A stretch of DNA of 64,000 nt from Centipeda infelix ATCC 43532 (GTDB lineage Bacteria > Bacillota > Negativicutes > Selenomonadales > Selenomonadaceae), in NCBI RefSeq assembly GCF_000234095.1, contig NZ_JH376800.1, positions 301,274 to 365,273 of the forward strand. Reading direction: 5' to 3'. Below are positions 48,071 to 56,419 of the stretch, piece by piece. Position 1 is the stretch's first letter; each line of letters opens with the position of its first letter. Below the pieces are notes generated by a model. The model searched no databases. It was not told the DNA's origin and worked only from the letters and a program-made list of their open reading frames with translations. The position numbers and the translations under genes are program-made.

Positions 48071-48445
48071 TTGGCAAAGGTTCGCGTTGAAAAACTACAG
48101 GAGCTGATGAAGCAGGAAATCAGCGATATTATCTTCAATGAGCTGAAAGATCCGCGCATCGGCTTTGTGACGGTCACATCCGTCGCGTGTACGGAGGATC
48201 TGCGCGAGGCGAAGATCTACGTCAGTGTCATGGGTGACGAGAAGAAGGCACGCGATACGCTGCACGGGCTGGAGAGTTCGCTCGGCTTTGTGCGCCGTGA
48301 GATCGGGAAGCGCATTCGACTGCGCTTTACGCCAGAGATCAGCTTTGCGCTCGATACATCGCTCAACTACAGCGACCACATTCAGCGGCTATTGAACGAG
48401 ATTCACGAGGATAAACCTGCGGGGGAAAAGGAGGAGACGGTATGA
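48071..48445 (+). CDS. rbfA: Ribosome-binding factor A
   Basis: 124-residue late 30S assembly factor with a KH-type fold. It has VEKLQELMKQEISDIIFNEL, DPRIGFVTVTSVACTEDLRE and LRFTPEISFALDTSLNYSDH. The start is TTG at 48071 with GAGAGGAGG upstream, directly after the MITE-like element. The end overlaps nrnA by four bases. Confidence 0.95.
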   Translation: MAKVRVEKLQELMKQEISDIIFNELKDPRIGFVTVTSVACTEDLREAKIYVSVMGDEKKARDTLHGLESSLGFVRREIGKRIRLRFTPEISFALDTSLNYSDHIQRLLNEIHEDKPAGEKEETV

Positions 48446-49389
48446 AGATCGCACTCGAACAGGCGGCGCAGATGGTCGCCGACGCGCAAACCGTCATCCT
48501 CACCTCGCACATCCGTCCCGATGGGGACAGTATCGGATCGACGCTCGGGCTGATGCACTATCTGAGAGAACAGGGTAAGGATGCGCGTGTCCTGATTGAC
48601 GATGAGATTCCCCGTATCTTTCGCGTTTTGCCGGGGATTGAGCAGATTGAGCGTCCCGCAGAGGGAACACGCTATACGGCGGATCTCCTCATTGTCTGTG
48701 ATGTGGAGCTGAAGCGCACAGGCGCAGTGCTTGATGCCGTCGATGCCGTGCGCGTGCTCAACATCGATCATCATGTGACGAACGATGAGGCGGCGGAGTA
48801 TCTCTATCTGAATCCGGACTACGCCGCAACCTGCGAGATCATGCACGACCTCGTACACGTGATGGGCGGCAGCTTCTCGCTCGATGCCGCGACCTGTTTC
48901 TATACGGGGATGGCAACGGACACGGGATTCTTCCGCTTCTCAAACACCACGCCGCATACGATGCGTGCGGCGGCAGATCTCATTGAGATCGGGGTAAAAC
49001 CAAATATCATCGCCGTGGCGATGGAGCTGAAATCCTACGATGAAGTCATGGCGCAGGTACGCGCCATCAAGAACCTGGAGATGTTCTATGACGGCAGGGT
49101 TGCGGCGGTCTTTATCGACGAGGAACGGGCAAAGGAAGTCACGACGACGGAGGGGCTGCTCGATGCCCTGCGCGTGATCGAGGGGACGCAGGTCGTCTTT
49201 TTCATGAAGTGGCTTGAGCAGGACACCTACCGCGTGAGTATGCGATCGAAGGGCACGAATGTCTCGCGCATTGCACAGGGCTTCGGCGGCGGCGGACATA
49301 TCCGCGCGGCGGGCTGCACGCTTCATGGTTCCTTCGATGAGGCGAAGAAAACAATCCTGGAGGCAATCGGGGAGGAGCTGAACCGTTAA
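48442..49389 (+). CDS. nrnA: DHH-family bifunctional oligoribonuclease/pAp phosphatase NrnA
   Basis: 315-residue exonuclease degrading nanoRNAs and dephosphorylating 3'-phosphoadenosine 5'-phosphate, the equivalent of Orn in Firmicutes. DHH domain motifs: LTSHIRPDGDSIGSTLGL, VCDVELKRTGAV, the name-giving IDHHVTNDEAAE, and TDTGFFRFSNTT. The DHHA1 domain ends with the substrate loop GFGGGGHIRAAGCTL. It sits between rbfA and truB, the conserved place in this operon. Confidence 0.93.
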   Translation: MKIALEQAAQMVADAQTVILTSHIRPDGDSIGSTLGLMHYLREQGKDARVLIDDEIPRIFRVLPGIEQIERPAEGTRYTADLLIVCDVELKRTGAVLDAVDAVRVLNIDHHVTNDEAAEYLYLNPDYAATCEIMHDLVHVMGGSFSLDAATCFYTGMATDTGFFRFSNTTPHTMRAAADLIEIGVKPNIIAVAMELKSYDEVMAQVRAIKNLEMFYDGRVAAVFIDEERAKEVTTTEGLLDALRVIEGTQVVFFMKWLEQDTYRVSMRSKGTNVSRIAQGFGGGGHIRAAGCTLHGSFDEAKKTILEAIGEELNR

Positions 49390-49392
49390 GAC

Positions 49393-50268
49393 GTGGACGG
49401 ATTCATCAATGTACTGAAACCTACGGGGCTTTCGTCGCACGATGTCGTTGACATTGTGCGGCGTATTTTTAAGCAGAAACGCGTGGGGCACGCGGGGACA
49501 CTCGACCCGGCGGCGGCGGGGATCCTGCCCGTTGCGCTCGGACGTGCCGCGCGTCTCGTGGAGTATATGGAGGGCGCGGACAAGTCCTACCGTGCGGAGA
49601 TCGCGTTTGGCTACGCGACGGATACGGGAGATGTCTACGGTGAGGTGATTGAGCGCGTGGAGAATCCCATGCTGCCGTCCGAGGAGGAGCTGCGGAGTGT
49701 GCTCGGGAAATTTGTCGGAGAGATCGAACAGACACCACCCGCCTACTCTGCGATCAAGGTCGGGGGACAGCGTGCCTATGATCTCGCGCGGCAGGGGACG
49801 GCGGTGGAGATGAGGGCGCGCACGGTTCGCATTGACCGACTGGATCTCGTCCATGCGGATGCCGCACATGCGCGCATCCTCGTCGATGTGGACTGTGCGA
49901 AGGGGACATACATCCGCTCGCTCTGCACGGATATCGGCACGGCACTCGGACTGCCTGCGACGATGCGCTTCCTTCTGCGCACGCGCGTCGGCGGCTTTAT
50001 GCTCACGGATTCGTATACGCTTGAGGAACTTGCCGAGGTGCGGGAGATAGCTCTGTGTTCTCCTGATACTGCCCTCGATCTGCCGGTATATGAGCTCGCC
50101 CCGCAGCGCGTGAAGGCATTCTACAGCGGGCTCTCGACCTCGGAGCGGCGCATGGAGCTTGCCGAGGGCTGCTACCGTGTGTATGCCGAGGGCGTTTTTC
50201 TTGGCATCGGACGCTATGATGCGGCAGAACAGGAGATGTATCCTGCGAAGGCGTTCCCGCCGATGTGA
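49393..50268 (+). CDS. truB: tRNA pseudouridine(55) synthase TruB
   Basis: 291-residue enzyme making pseudouridine-55 in the T-loop of tRNAs. The catalytic Asp lies in VGHAGTLDPAAAGILPVALG; the N-terminal GFINVLKPTGLSSHDVVDIV and the C-terminal KGTYIRSLCTDIGTALG are also conserved. Start GTG at 49393, three bases after the nrnA stop. ribF, the usual next gene, is missing: a composite repeat begins ten bases after the stop. Confidence 0.95.
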   Translation: MDGFINVLKPTGLSSHDVVDIVRRIFKQKRVGHAGTLDPAAAGILPVALGRAARLVEYMEGADKSYRAEIAFGYATDTGDVYGEVIERVENPMLPSEEELRSVLGKFVGEIEQTPPAYSAIKVGGQRAYDLARQGTAVEMRARTVRIDRLDLVHADAAHARILVDVDCAKGTYIRSLCTDIGTALGLPATMRFLLRTRVGGFMLTDSYTLEELAEVREIALCSPDTALDLPVYELAPQRVKAFYSGLSTSERRMELAEGCYRVYAEGVFLGIGRYDAAEQEMYPAKAFPPM

Positions 50269-50278
50269 ATGAAATATT

Positions 50279-50608
50279 GGGGGCTGTTGCATGAACGCCC
50301 CTATCGGCTCGCTGCGCTCGCCACTTCCCCCGTTGCGACAGGGGAAGCTAAGATGCCATAATTCCAGCCTCCCCCGTTGCTGACCTGTCCAAGAAGCAAG
50401 TCCGTAGGACGAAGCTGATTGGGCGACAGGTCGTATGGGAAAACGTCCCAAGAACACAAGCGTAAGCGAAGTGTGATTGGATGACGTTGACCGCTCGGCG
50501 CGGGGGAGGGGGACCGCGTAGCGGTGGAAGGGGCGCTTGTAGCGATACCGCTGACATAATAACAAGGGACTGTTGCATGAAGTTTTCTAGCTTCGTGCAA
50601 CAGTCCCC
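50279..50608. repeat. Composite palindromic intergenic element, copy 2 (long form)
   Basis: Same arms as 30523-30713: starts GGGGGCTGTTGCATGAACGC and ends in the stem-loop GGGACTGTTGCATGAAG / CTTCGTGCAACAGTCCC around TTTTCTAG, with TTTTATTTT after it, so it should terminate truB. About 130 extra bases sit inside the central CCTCCCCCG/CGGGGGAGG hairpin and include further stems: GACCTGTC (50382-50389) with GACAGGTC (50425-50432), and TGGGA/TCCCA (50436-50450). This element fills nearly all of the 404-base gap; a promoter follows. Confidence 0.75.
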
Positions 50609-50615
50609 TTTTATT

Positions 50616-50643
50616 TTGCGAAAATGCTTCTCTGTGCTATAAT
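50616..50643 (+). promoter_or_regulatory. Promoter of the M16C peptidase gene
   Basis: Perfect TATAAT (50638-50643) with upstream TG (extended -10); the -35 is weak (TTGCGA, 16-base spacer). Confidence 0.6.
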
Positions 50644-50672
50644 GGCAGGAATGACAAAGGAGGATATTTTAC

Positions 50673-53594
50673 ATGAAGATAGATGACATCATCCACGGCT
50701 TTCGGCTGACTGGCTCGGAGGAGATTGCGGAGGCGGACGGGCGGGGGCATACGTTTGTCCACGAGAAGACGGGGGCACGGCTCTTTTTCCTTGAGACGGC
50801 GGACGACAACAAGGTTTTTTCGATCAGTTTCCGCACGCCGCCCGTGGATGATACGGGTGTGGCGCACATCGTGGAGCACTCCGTGCTCTGCGGCTCGCGC
50901 AAGTATCCGCTGAAGGAGCCGTTTGTGGAGCTTGTGAAGGGCTCGCTCAACACGTTTCTCAACGCGATGACGTTCCCCGACAAGACGATGTACCCCGTCG
51001 CGAGCCGAAACGACCGCGACTTTCAAAACCTGATGGATGTGTACCTCGATGCGGTGTTCTATCCATCCATGCGCACGAATCCGCAGGTGCTGATGCAGGA
51101 GGGCTGGCACTACGAGCTTGACGATGCGGATGCTCCTCTGCGTTACAGCGGCGTGGTCTACAACGAGATGAAGGGCGCACTCTCCGCGCCCGACGATCTG
51201 CTCGGCAGCCGTATCATGGCGGCGCTCTATCCCGATACGACGTATGGCTGCGAGTCGGGCGGCGATCCAGAGGCGATCCCCACGCTCACGCAGGAGATGT
51301 TCCTCGACTTCCACGCGCGATACTACCATCCCTCGAACAGTTACATCTATCTGTACGGGGATATGGATATCGAGGAAAAACTTGCGTATCTCGACCGTGC
51401 TTACCTCTCGCATTTCGAGCGGATTTCCGTGCCCTCGCGCATCGACCGTCAACAGGCGTTCGCGGGGCGCGTTGAAAAGGCGCATTTCTATCCCATTGGG
51501 ACGGAGGAACCACTGGAGGAAAACAGTTTCCTCTCGCTGAACTGGGTCATCGGCGACACGTCCGACCGCAAGCGCGTGATGGCACTGCAGATCCTCGATC
51601 ACGCGCTTCTCAGGATGCAGGGCGCACCGCTGCGTCAGGCACTGATCGATGCAGGTCTTGGGCGTGATGTGGATTCGAACTATGAGAGTGACATCCTGCA
51701 GCCGCTGTTCAGCATCATCGTGAGCAAGTCGGAGACGGCACGCGCCGATGAATTTGTGCGGATCGTCAAGGACACGCTGCGAAAACTCGCGGACGGCGGG
51801 CTCGATCACACGCTCGTGCAGGCATCGCTCAATACGCTTGAGTTCCGTCTGCGCGAGTCGGACTTTGGCTCCTCGCCGAAGGGGCTGATCTACGGCATCC
51901 GCATGATGAAGACGTGGCTCTACGACGGTGCGCCTGCAGACTACCTGCGCTATGAGGATGTGCTCGCAGAGTTGAAGGATGGTTTGGAAAAGGACTACTT
52001 CGAGCAGGTGATTCGCACATCCTTCCTTGAGAATCCACACGAGGCTCTCGTGACGCTCGCGCCAAGCCGTACGCTCGGGCAGGAGCGTGAGGCGGCACAG
52101 GCGGCGATCCTTGCGGAGAAAAAAGCGGCAATGAGCACCGATGAGATCGCGAAGGTGATGGATTCCTGCGCGGCACTCAAGGCAGCGCAGGAGGAGGCGG
52201 ACTCGGAGGAGGCACTCGCGTCGATTCCGATTCTCGCACGCTCCGACATCCGTGCGGACGCGGAGCGTCTGCCGCTTGAGGTGCGTGACCTCGAAGGGAC
52301 ACAGATTCTTTACTCGGATCTTGAGACAAACGGCATTGTCTATCTGAATTTTTACTTCCCGATGGCGGCGATCGCACAGGCGGATTTGCCGTATGCGTAC
52401 CTCCTCGCCGAGATGTTCGGCGCAGTCGATACCGCGCGGCACAGCTATGCGGAGCTCGCGATGCTGCGCAGTCTCTACACGGGCGGTTTCGGCGCGGACA
52501 TTGTCGCCTATACGCGTGCAGGCGAGCCGGACTCACTTGCACCGCGTTTCAAGCTGCGTGCGAAGGTGCTGCGTGAGAATTTGCCACGGCTCTTTGACCT
52601 CCTCGCGGAGATTATGACGGAGAGCGATTTCTCGGGCACAAAGCGCGTGCGCGAGCTGATCGACGAGGAAAAGACGGGCATGGAGCTGTCCCTGCAGCGT
52701 GCGGCAAATCAGGTTGTTGCGTCGCGCATCGCCGCCGATCTCATGCCCTCGGGCTGCTATGCCGAGGTCGGCGGGCTGCCGTTCCACGACTTCCTGCGCA
52801 CGTTCAAGGATGATTTCATGGCGCGTCATGCGGAGATGCAGGCGGCATTTGCACGTATCCTGCCGCAGATTTTCAATGCAAACGATCTGATGGTGAGCGT
52901 TACCACACCTGCAGTGAACTACGATGAAGTCGCGGCACAGCTTACAGCGTTCCGGCAGAAGCTCTCATCCAAGACCTTCCCCGCAGCGTCGTACACATGG
53001 GAGATTGCGCCGAAGAACGCGGGACTGATGACGCAGAGCCGCGTGCAGTACGTGGCGAAGGGTGCAAACTTTATCAAGCTGGGGTACAAATACACAGGCG
53101 TTCTGCGCGTGCTTGAGACGCTGCTGCGCTATGACTATTTCTGGACGCGGATCCGTGTGCAGGGCGGCGCGTACGGTGCGATGACGCAGTTCAACCGCAA
53201 CGGCTTTATGATCTTTTCCTCCTACCGCGACCCGAACCTCGCGGAGACGTTCGCGGTGCTCGATGAGACGGCGGACTATGTGCGCTCGTTCGATGTGTCC
53301 GACCGCGAGATGGACAAGTTCATCATTGGCACGATGAGCAGTGTGGATGCGCCGCTCACGCCGCAGATGAAGGGCGATATTGCGGCGACGTTCCACCTGC
53401 GCGGCATTACATGGGAGGATCGCCAGAAGGCGCGCGCGGAGATTCTCACGGCACGTCAGGAAGATGTGCGCGCACTCGCGCCGATGATTGAGGCGGCAAT
53501 GCGTGAAAATGTGCGCTGCGTGCTCGGCGGCGAGGAGAAGATTCGCGCAAACGAGGCACTCTTTGGGGAGATTCGTCCTGCGCTGCGGACGTGA
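50673..53594 (+). CDS. M16C-family zinc metallopeptidase (presequence-protease/insulinase type)
   Basis: 973-residue single-chain peptidase of the PreP subfamily. The inverted zinc motif HIVEH (in GVAHIVEHSVLCGSRKYPLK) supplies two His and the catalytic Glu; the distal Glu is in the NTFLNAMTFPDKTMY-to-LDAVFYPSM region as in relatives. Two fused M16 halves are joined by a helical hinge (EREAAQAAILAEKKAAMSTD), enclosing a chamber that accepts short unfolded peptides. There is no signal peptide, so it is cytoplasmic and likely degrades peptides. AAAGGAGG precedes the ATG. It is transcribed alone behind a composite repeat. Confidence 0.92.
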   Translation: MKIDDIIHGFRLTGSEEIAEADGRGHTFVHEKTGARLFFLETADDNKVFSISFRTPPVDDTGVAHIVEHSVLCGSRKYPLKEPFVELVKGSLNTFLNAMTFPDKTMYPVASRNDRDFQNLMDVYLDAVFYPSMRTNPQVLMQEGWHYELDDADAPLRYSGVVYNEMKGALSAPDDLLGSRIMAALYPDTTYGCESGGDPEAIPTLTQEMFLDFHARYYHPSNSYIYLYGDMDIEEKLAYLDRAYLSHFERISVPSRIDRQQAFAGRVEKAHFYPIGTEEPLEENSFLSLNWVIGDTSDRKRVMALQILDHALLRMQGAPLRQALIDAGLGRDVDSNYESDILQPLFSIIVSKSETARADEFVRIVKDTLRKLADGGLDHTLVQASLNTLEFRLRESDFGSSPKGLIYGIRMMKTWLYDGAPADYLRYEDVLAELKDGLEKDYFEQVIRTSFLENPHEALVTLAPSRTLGQEREAAQAAILAEKKAAMSTDEIAKVMDSCAALKAAQEEADSEEALASIPILARSDIRADAERLPLEVRDLEGTQILYSDLETNGIVYLNFYFPMAAIAQADLPYAYLLAEMFGAVDTARHSYAELAMLRSLYTGGFGADIVAYTRAGEPDSLAPRFKLRAKVLRENLPRLFDLLAEIMTESDFSGTKRVRELIDEEKTGMELSLQRAANQVVASRIAADLMPSGCYAEVGGLPFHDFLRTFKDDFMARHAEMQAAFARILPQIFNANDLMVSVTTPAVNYDEVAAQLTAFRQKLSSKTFPAASYTWEIAPKNAGLMTQSRVQYVAKGANFIKLGYKYTGVLRVLETLLRYDYFWTRIRVQGGAYGAMTQFNRNGFMIFSSYRDPNLAETFAVLDETADYVRSFDVSDREMDKFIIGTMSSVDAPLTPQMKGDIAATFHLRGITWEDRQKARAEILTARQEDVRALAPMIEAAMRENVRCVLGGEEKIRANEALFGEIRPALRT

Positions 53595-53603
53595 GGAAAG
53601 TTT

Positions 53604-53632
53604 TTGACTTTTCACGCTGCGCGTGGGATAAT
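53604..53632 (+). promoter_or_regulatory. Sigma-A promoter of dapA
   Basis: TTGACT (53604-53609), 17-base spacer, GATAAT (53627-53632), about 30 bases before the ATG. Confidence 0.7.
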
Positions 53633-53662
53633 AGCAGAAGATAAACTGAAGGGGGAACTGCC

Positions 53663-54550
53663 ATGAAAAAGACGATTTTCCGTGGTGCCGGCGTTGCCAT
53701 TATCACGCCGTTTACGGAAACAGGCGTAAATTATCCCGAACTCGGACGTATCATTGACGATCAGATTGCGGGCGGTACGGATGCCATCATCATTACGGGG
53801 ACGACAGGTGAGTCTGCGACGATGACGGACGCAGAGCACCGCGAGGCAATCCGCTTTGCGGTGGAGCAGGTTAAGGGGCGTATCCCCGTCGTGGCGGGAA
53901 CCGGCTCGAACGAAACTGCCTATGCGGTCGAGCTCTCGCAGTATGCGGAGAAGGTCGGGGCGGATGCGCTGCTCCTCGTGACCCCGTACTACAATAAGTG
54001 TACGCAGAACGGGCTCATTGCCCACTATACGAAGATCGCGGACAGTGTGAGCATCCCCGCGATTCTCTACAATGTGCCCTCGCGTACGGGCGTGAACATC
54101 AAGACGGAGACGTACGCCGCACTCGCAAAGCATCCGCGCATCGTCGCGGTGAAGGAGGCGAGCGGAGATCTCTCTGCGATCCTGCGTCTGCGTGCGGCAG
54201 TCGGCGACGAGCTCGCGGTCTACTCGGGCAACGACGATCAGATCGTGCCCATCCTCTCGCTCGGCGGCGCGGGGGTTATCTCCGTACTTTCAAATGTTGC
54301 GCCGCAGGCAACGCACGATATCTGTCAGAACTATTTCGACGGGAACGTTGCGGAGGCGGCGCGGCTCCAGATTGCATACGCCGACCTCATCGACGCACTT
54401 TTCTGTGAGGTCAATCCGATCCCGGTCAAGACAGCGATGCGCAGTCTTGGCTATGAGACGGGTCCCCTGCGTATGCCGCTCTCGGAGATGGAGCCCGCGC
54501 ATGCGGCGCAGCTCGACGCGGCACTGCGTGCACACAATCTGCTGAAATGA
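53663..54550 (+). CDS. dapA: 4-hydroxy-tetrahydrodipicolinate synthase
   Basis: 295-residue TIM-barrel aldolase condensing pyruvate with aspartate semialdehyde, the first committed step to diaminopimelate and lysine. It has GTTGESATMTDAEHREAI (substrate-binding), VTPYYNKCTQNGLIAHY, the proton-relay Tyr in LYNVPSRTGVN and the Schiff-base Lys in IVAVKEASGDLSA. GGGGGAA precedes the ATG. It has its own promoter and terminator. Confidence 0.96.
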   Translation: MKKTIFRGAGVAIITPFTETGVNYPELGRIIDDQIAGGTDAIIITGTTGESATMTDAEHREAIRFAVEQVKGRIPVVAGTGSNETAYAVELSQYAEKVGADALLLVTPYYNKCTQNGLIAHYTKIADSVSIPAILYNVPSRTGVNIKTETYAALAKHPRIVAVKEASGDLSAILRLRAAVGDELAVYSGNDDQIVPILSLGGAGVISVLSNVAPQATHDICQNYFDGNVAEAARLQIAYADLIDALFCEVNPIPVKTAMRSLGYETGPLRMPLSEMEPAHAAQLDAALRAHNLLK

Positions 54551-54556
54551 TGTCAG

Positions 54557-54597
54557 ACGCTCTCCTTTTGTGCAGTGCAGCGCGGGGGAGCGTTTTT
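54557..54597 (+). terminator. Terminator after dapA, overlapping the folE leader
   Basis: ACGCTCTCC / GGGGAGCGT stem with a long loop, followed by TTTTTG. It ends dapA; because the folE ribosome site begins within 15 bases and no separate promoter is clear, partial read-through could supply the folate genes. Confidence 0.65.
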
Positions 54598-54619
54598 GAT
54601 ATGGAAAGGACGGAGTGCG

Positions 54620-55225
54620 GTGACAGAGGATAAAGTCGATCTCGCGCGTGCAGAATGTGCCATGCGCGAATTCCTCACGGCGGTCGGCGTTGATCTTGCG
54701 GCGCAGGGAATGGAGGAAACTCCTGCGCGTGCGGCTGCGCTCTATGCGGAGCTTTTCGCAGGGCTGCATACGGATACGCAGGATCTCTGGGCGGATGTGC
54801 TGACGGAGAAGACGGACGGGCTTGTCGCCGTTCGATCCATTTCCTTTCACTCTATCTGTGAGCACCACCTGCTCCCGTTCTTTGGGACGGCACATATTGT
54901 CTATCGTCCGCACGCAGGACGTGTGGCTGGGTTTGGTGTTTTCGCGCGGCTCGTTGCACGCATGGCACAACGTCCACAGCTGCAGGAGCGGCTGACGGAA
55001 GATATTGCGCGGGAGATCGAGCAGGGGCTCGGTGCGGAGGGCGTTCTTGTCGTTCTCGACGCGCGGCAGCTCTGTATGACGATGCGCGGAGCGCATGCAC
55101 ACGGAACGCGAACGACGACCTCCACGTGTCGGGGGGGCTTTCGCGAGGACAAAATGATGGAATTACAGGCGTGGCAGATGCTCGGAGAGAGGAATCATGG
55201 TGCAGAGAATATATCGCTTTCGTGA
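54620..55225 (+). CDS. folE: GTP cyclohydrolase I
   Basis: 201-residue enzyme converting GTP to dihydroneopterin triphosphate, the first step of folate synthesis. The zinc/active-site block FHSICEHHLLPFFGTAHIVY and the later QLCMTMRGAHAHGTRTTTS are canonical. The open frame extends to 54575 inside the terminator; the GTG at 54620 with GGACGGAG ahead is chosen. Its end overlaps folP by 29 bases. First gene of folE-folP-folB-folK/DHFR. Confidence 0.95.
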   Translation: MTEDKVDLARAECAMREFLTAVGVDLAAQGMEETPARAAALYAELFAGLHTDTQDLWADVLTEKTDGLVAVRSISFHSICEHHLLPFFGTAHIVYRPHAGRVAGFGVFARLVARMAQRPQLQERLTEDIAREIEQGLGAEGVLVVLDARQLCMTMRGAHAHGTRTTTSTCRGGFREDKMMELQAWQMLGERNHGAENISLS

Positions 55226-56042
55226 CGGCAAGGAGCTGACGATTGGCGGACGGACGCTCGTCATGGGGATTCTGAATGTGACACCGGATTCGTTTTCGGA
55301 CGGCGGCAAATGGAATACACGGGATATGGCGCTGCGCCATATGGAGGAGATGGTGCGGGATGGCGCGGACATCATCGACATTGGCGCGGAGTCCAGCCGT
55401 CCCGGCTTTGTGCCGATGGGGGCAGCAGAGGAAATGGAGCGGCTTTTGCCATTCCTTGAGACAGTCCTATCGGAGTGTCCCGTGCCCGTCTCCGTGGATA
55501 CGTTCAAGGCAGAGACCGCACGTACGGCACTGCGGGCGGGTGCGCATATGCTGAACGACATCTGGGGTCTGCAGTATGCGGAGGAGCCGGAAGCGATGGC
55601 GCGTGTTGCTGCCGAGGCGGACGTGCCCGTTGTCGTCATGCACAACCAAAATGAAACAACGTATGACGGGGATATCATCCGAGAAATGCGTGCGTTCTTT
55701 ATACGCTCGCTTGCGATAGCGGACACGGCGGGGCTTTCGCGTGAGAATCTCATCCTTGACCCGGGCATCGGCTTTGGCAAGACGGCGGAGCAGAATATGC
55801 ACGTTCTCAGACGCATGGATGAACTCATCTCGTATGACGGCGTGGACTATCCCGTGCTTCTCGGCGCGAGCCGCAAGAGCTTTATCGGGGCGGCACTCGA
55901 TCTGCCTGTCACGGAGCGCATGGAGGCGACGGGGGCGGTGTGCGTCATGGGGATTGAGCGCGGCGCGTCAATTGTGCGCGTGCATGATGTGAAGCCGATT
56001 GCACGGATGTGCCGTATGACGGACGCGATTTTGGGAGCGTAG
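55197..56042 (+). CDS. folP: Dihydropteroate synthase
   Basis: 281-residue enzyme joining the pterin pyrophosphate to p-aminobenzoate, the sulfonamide target. Motifs: MGILNVTPDSFSDGGKW (loop 1), DIIDIGAESSRPGF (loop 2), VDTFKAETARTAL, and ILDPGIGFGKTAEQN. CGGAGAGAGG stands before the ATG, inside the end of folE, giving a 29-base overlap. folB starts two bases after its stop. Confidence 0.95.
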   Translation: MVQRIYRFRDGKELTIGGRTLVMGILNVTPDSFSDGGKWNTRDMALRHMEEMVRDGADIIDIGAESSRPGFVPMGAAEEMERLLPFLETVLSECPVPVSVDTFKAETARTALRAGAHMLNDIWGLQYAEEPEAMARVAAEADVPVVVMHNQNETTYDGDIIREMRAFFIRSLAIADTAGLSRENLILDPGIGFGKTAEQNMHVLRRMDELISYDGVDYPVLLGASRKSFIGAALDLPVTERMEATGAVCVMGIERGASIVRVHDVKPIARMCRMTDAILGA

Positions 56043-56044
56043 GT

Positions 56045-56419
56045 ATGGATCGAATTTTTCTGCGCGGGATGCGCTTTATGGCGTGTCACGGCGTACTGCC
56101 GCATGAACGGGAAGTGCCGCAGCCCTTCGAGGTAGATGTGGAGATGGGGCTCGATCTGCGAGCGGCGGGGGAGAGCGACGACCTTGACGATACGGTGAAC
56201 TATGCCAAGGTCTATGATGTTGTGTCCACAGTTTTGACGGTCACACGGAAATATCTCATTGAGGCACTTGCAGAGGAGATCGCGGACGATCTTCTGCGGG
56301 ACTTCGATGTGCTTCGATGGGTGCGCGTGACGGTGCATAAACCGACTGCACCCATCGACGGCATATTCTCCGATGTCGGTGTGACGATCCTGCGCCGCAG
56401 GAAAGACCTCGTATGCTGA
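56045..56419 (+). CDS. folB: Dihydroneopterin aldolase
   Basis: 124-residue aldolase forming 6-hydroxymethyl-dihydropterin. It has FMACHGVLPHEREVPQPFEV, the DDTVNYAKVYDVV block with the pterin-site residues, and KPTAPIDGIFSDVGVTI at the end. The frame extends 36 bases upstream into folP; the ATG at 56045 gives the normal N-terminus MDRIFLRGMRF. It overlaps the next gene by seven bases. Confidence 0.95.
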   Translation: MDRIFLRGMRFMACHGVLPHEREVPQPFEVDVEMGLDLRAAGESDDLDDTVNYAKVYDVVSTVLTVTRKYLIEALAEEIADDLLRDFDVLRWVRVTVHKPTAPIDGIFSDVGVTILRRRKDLVC

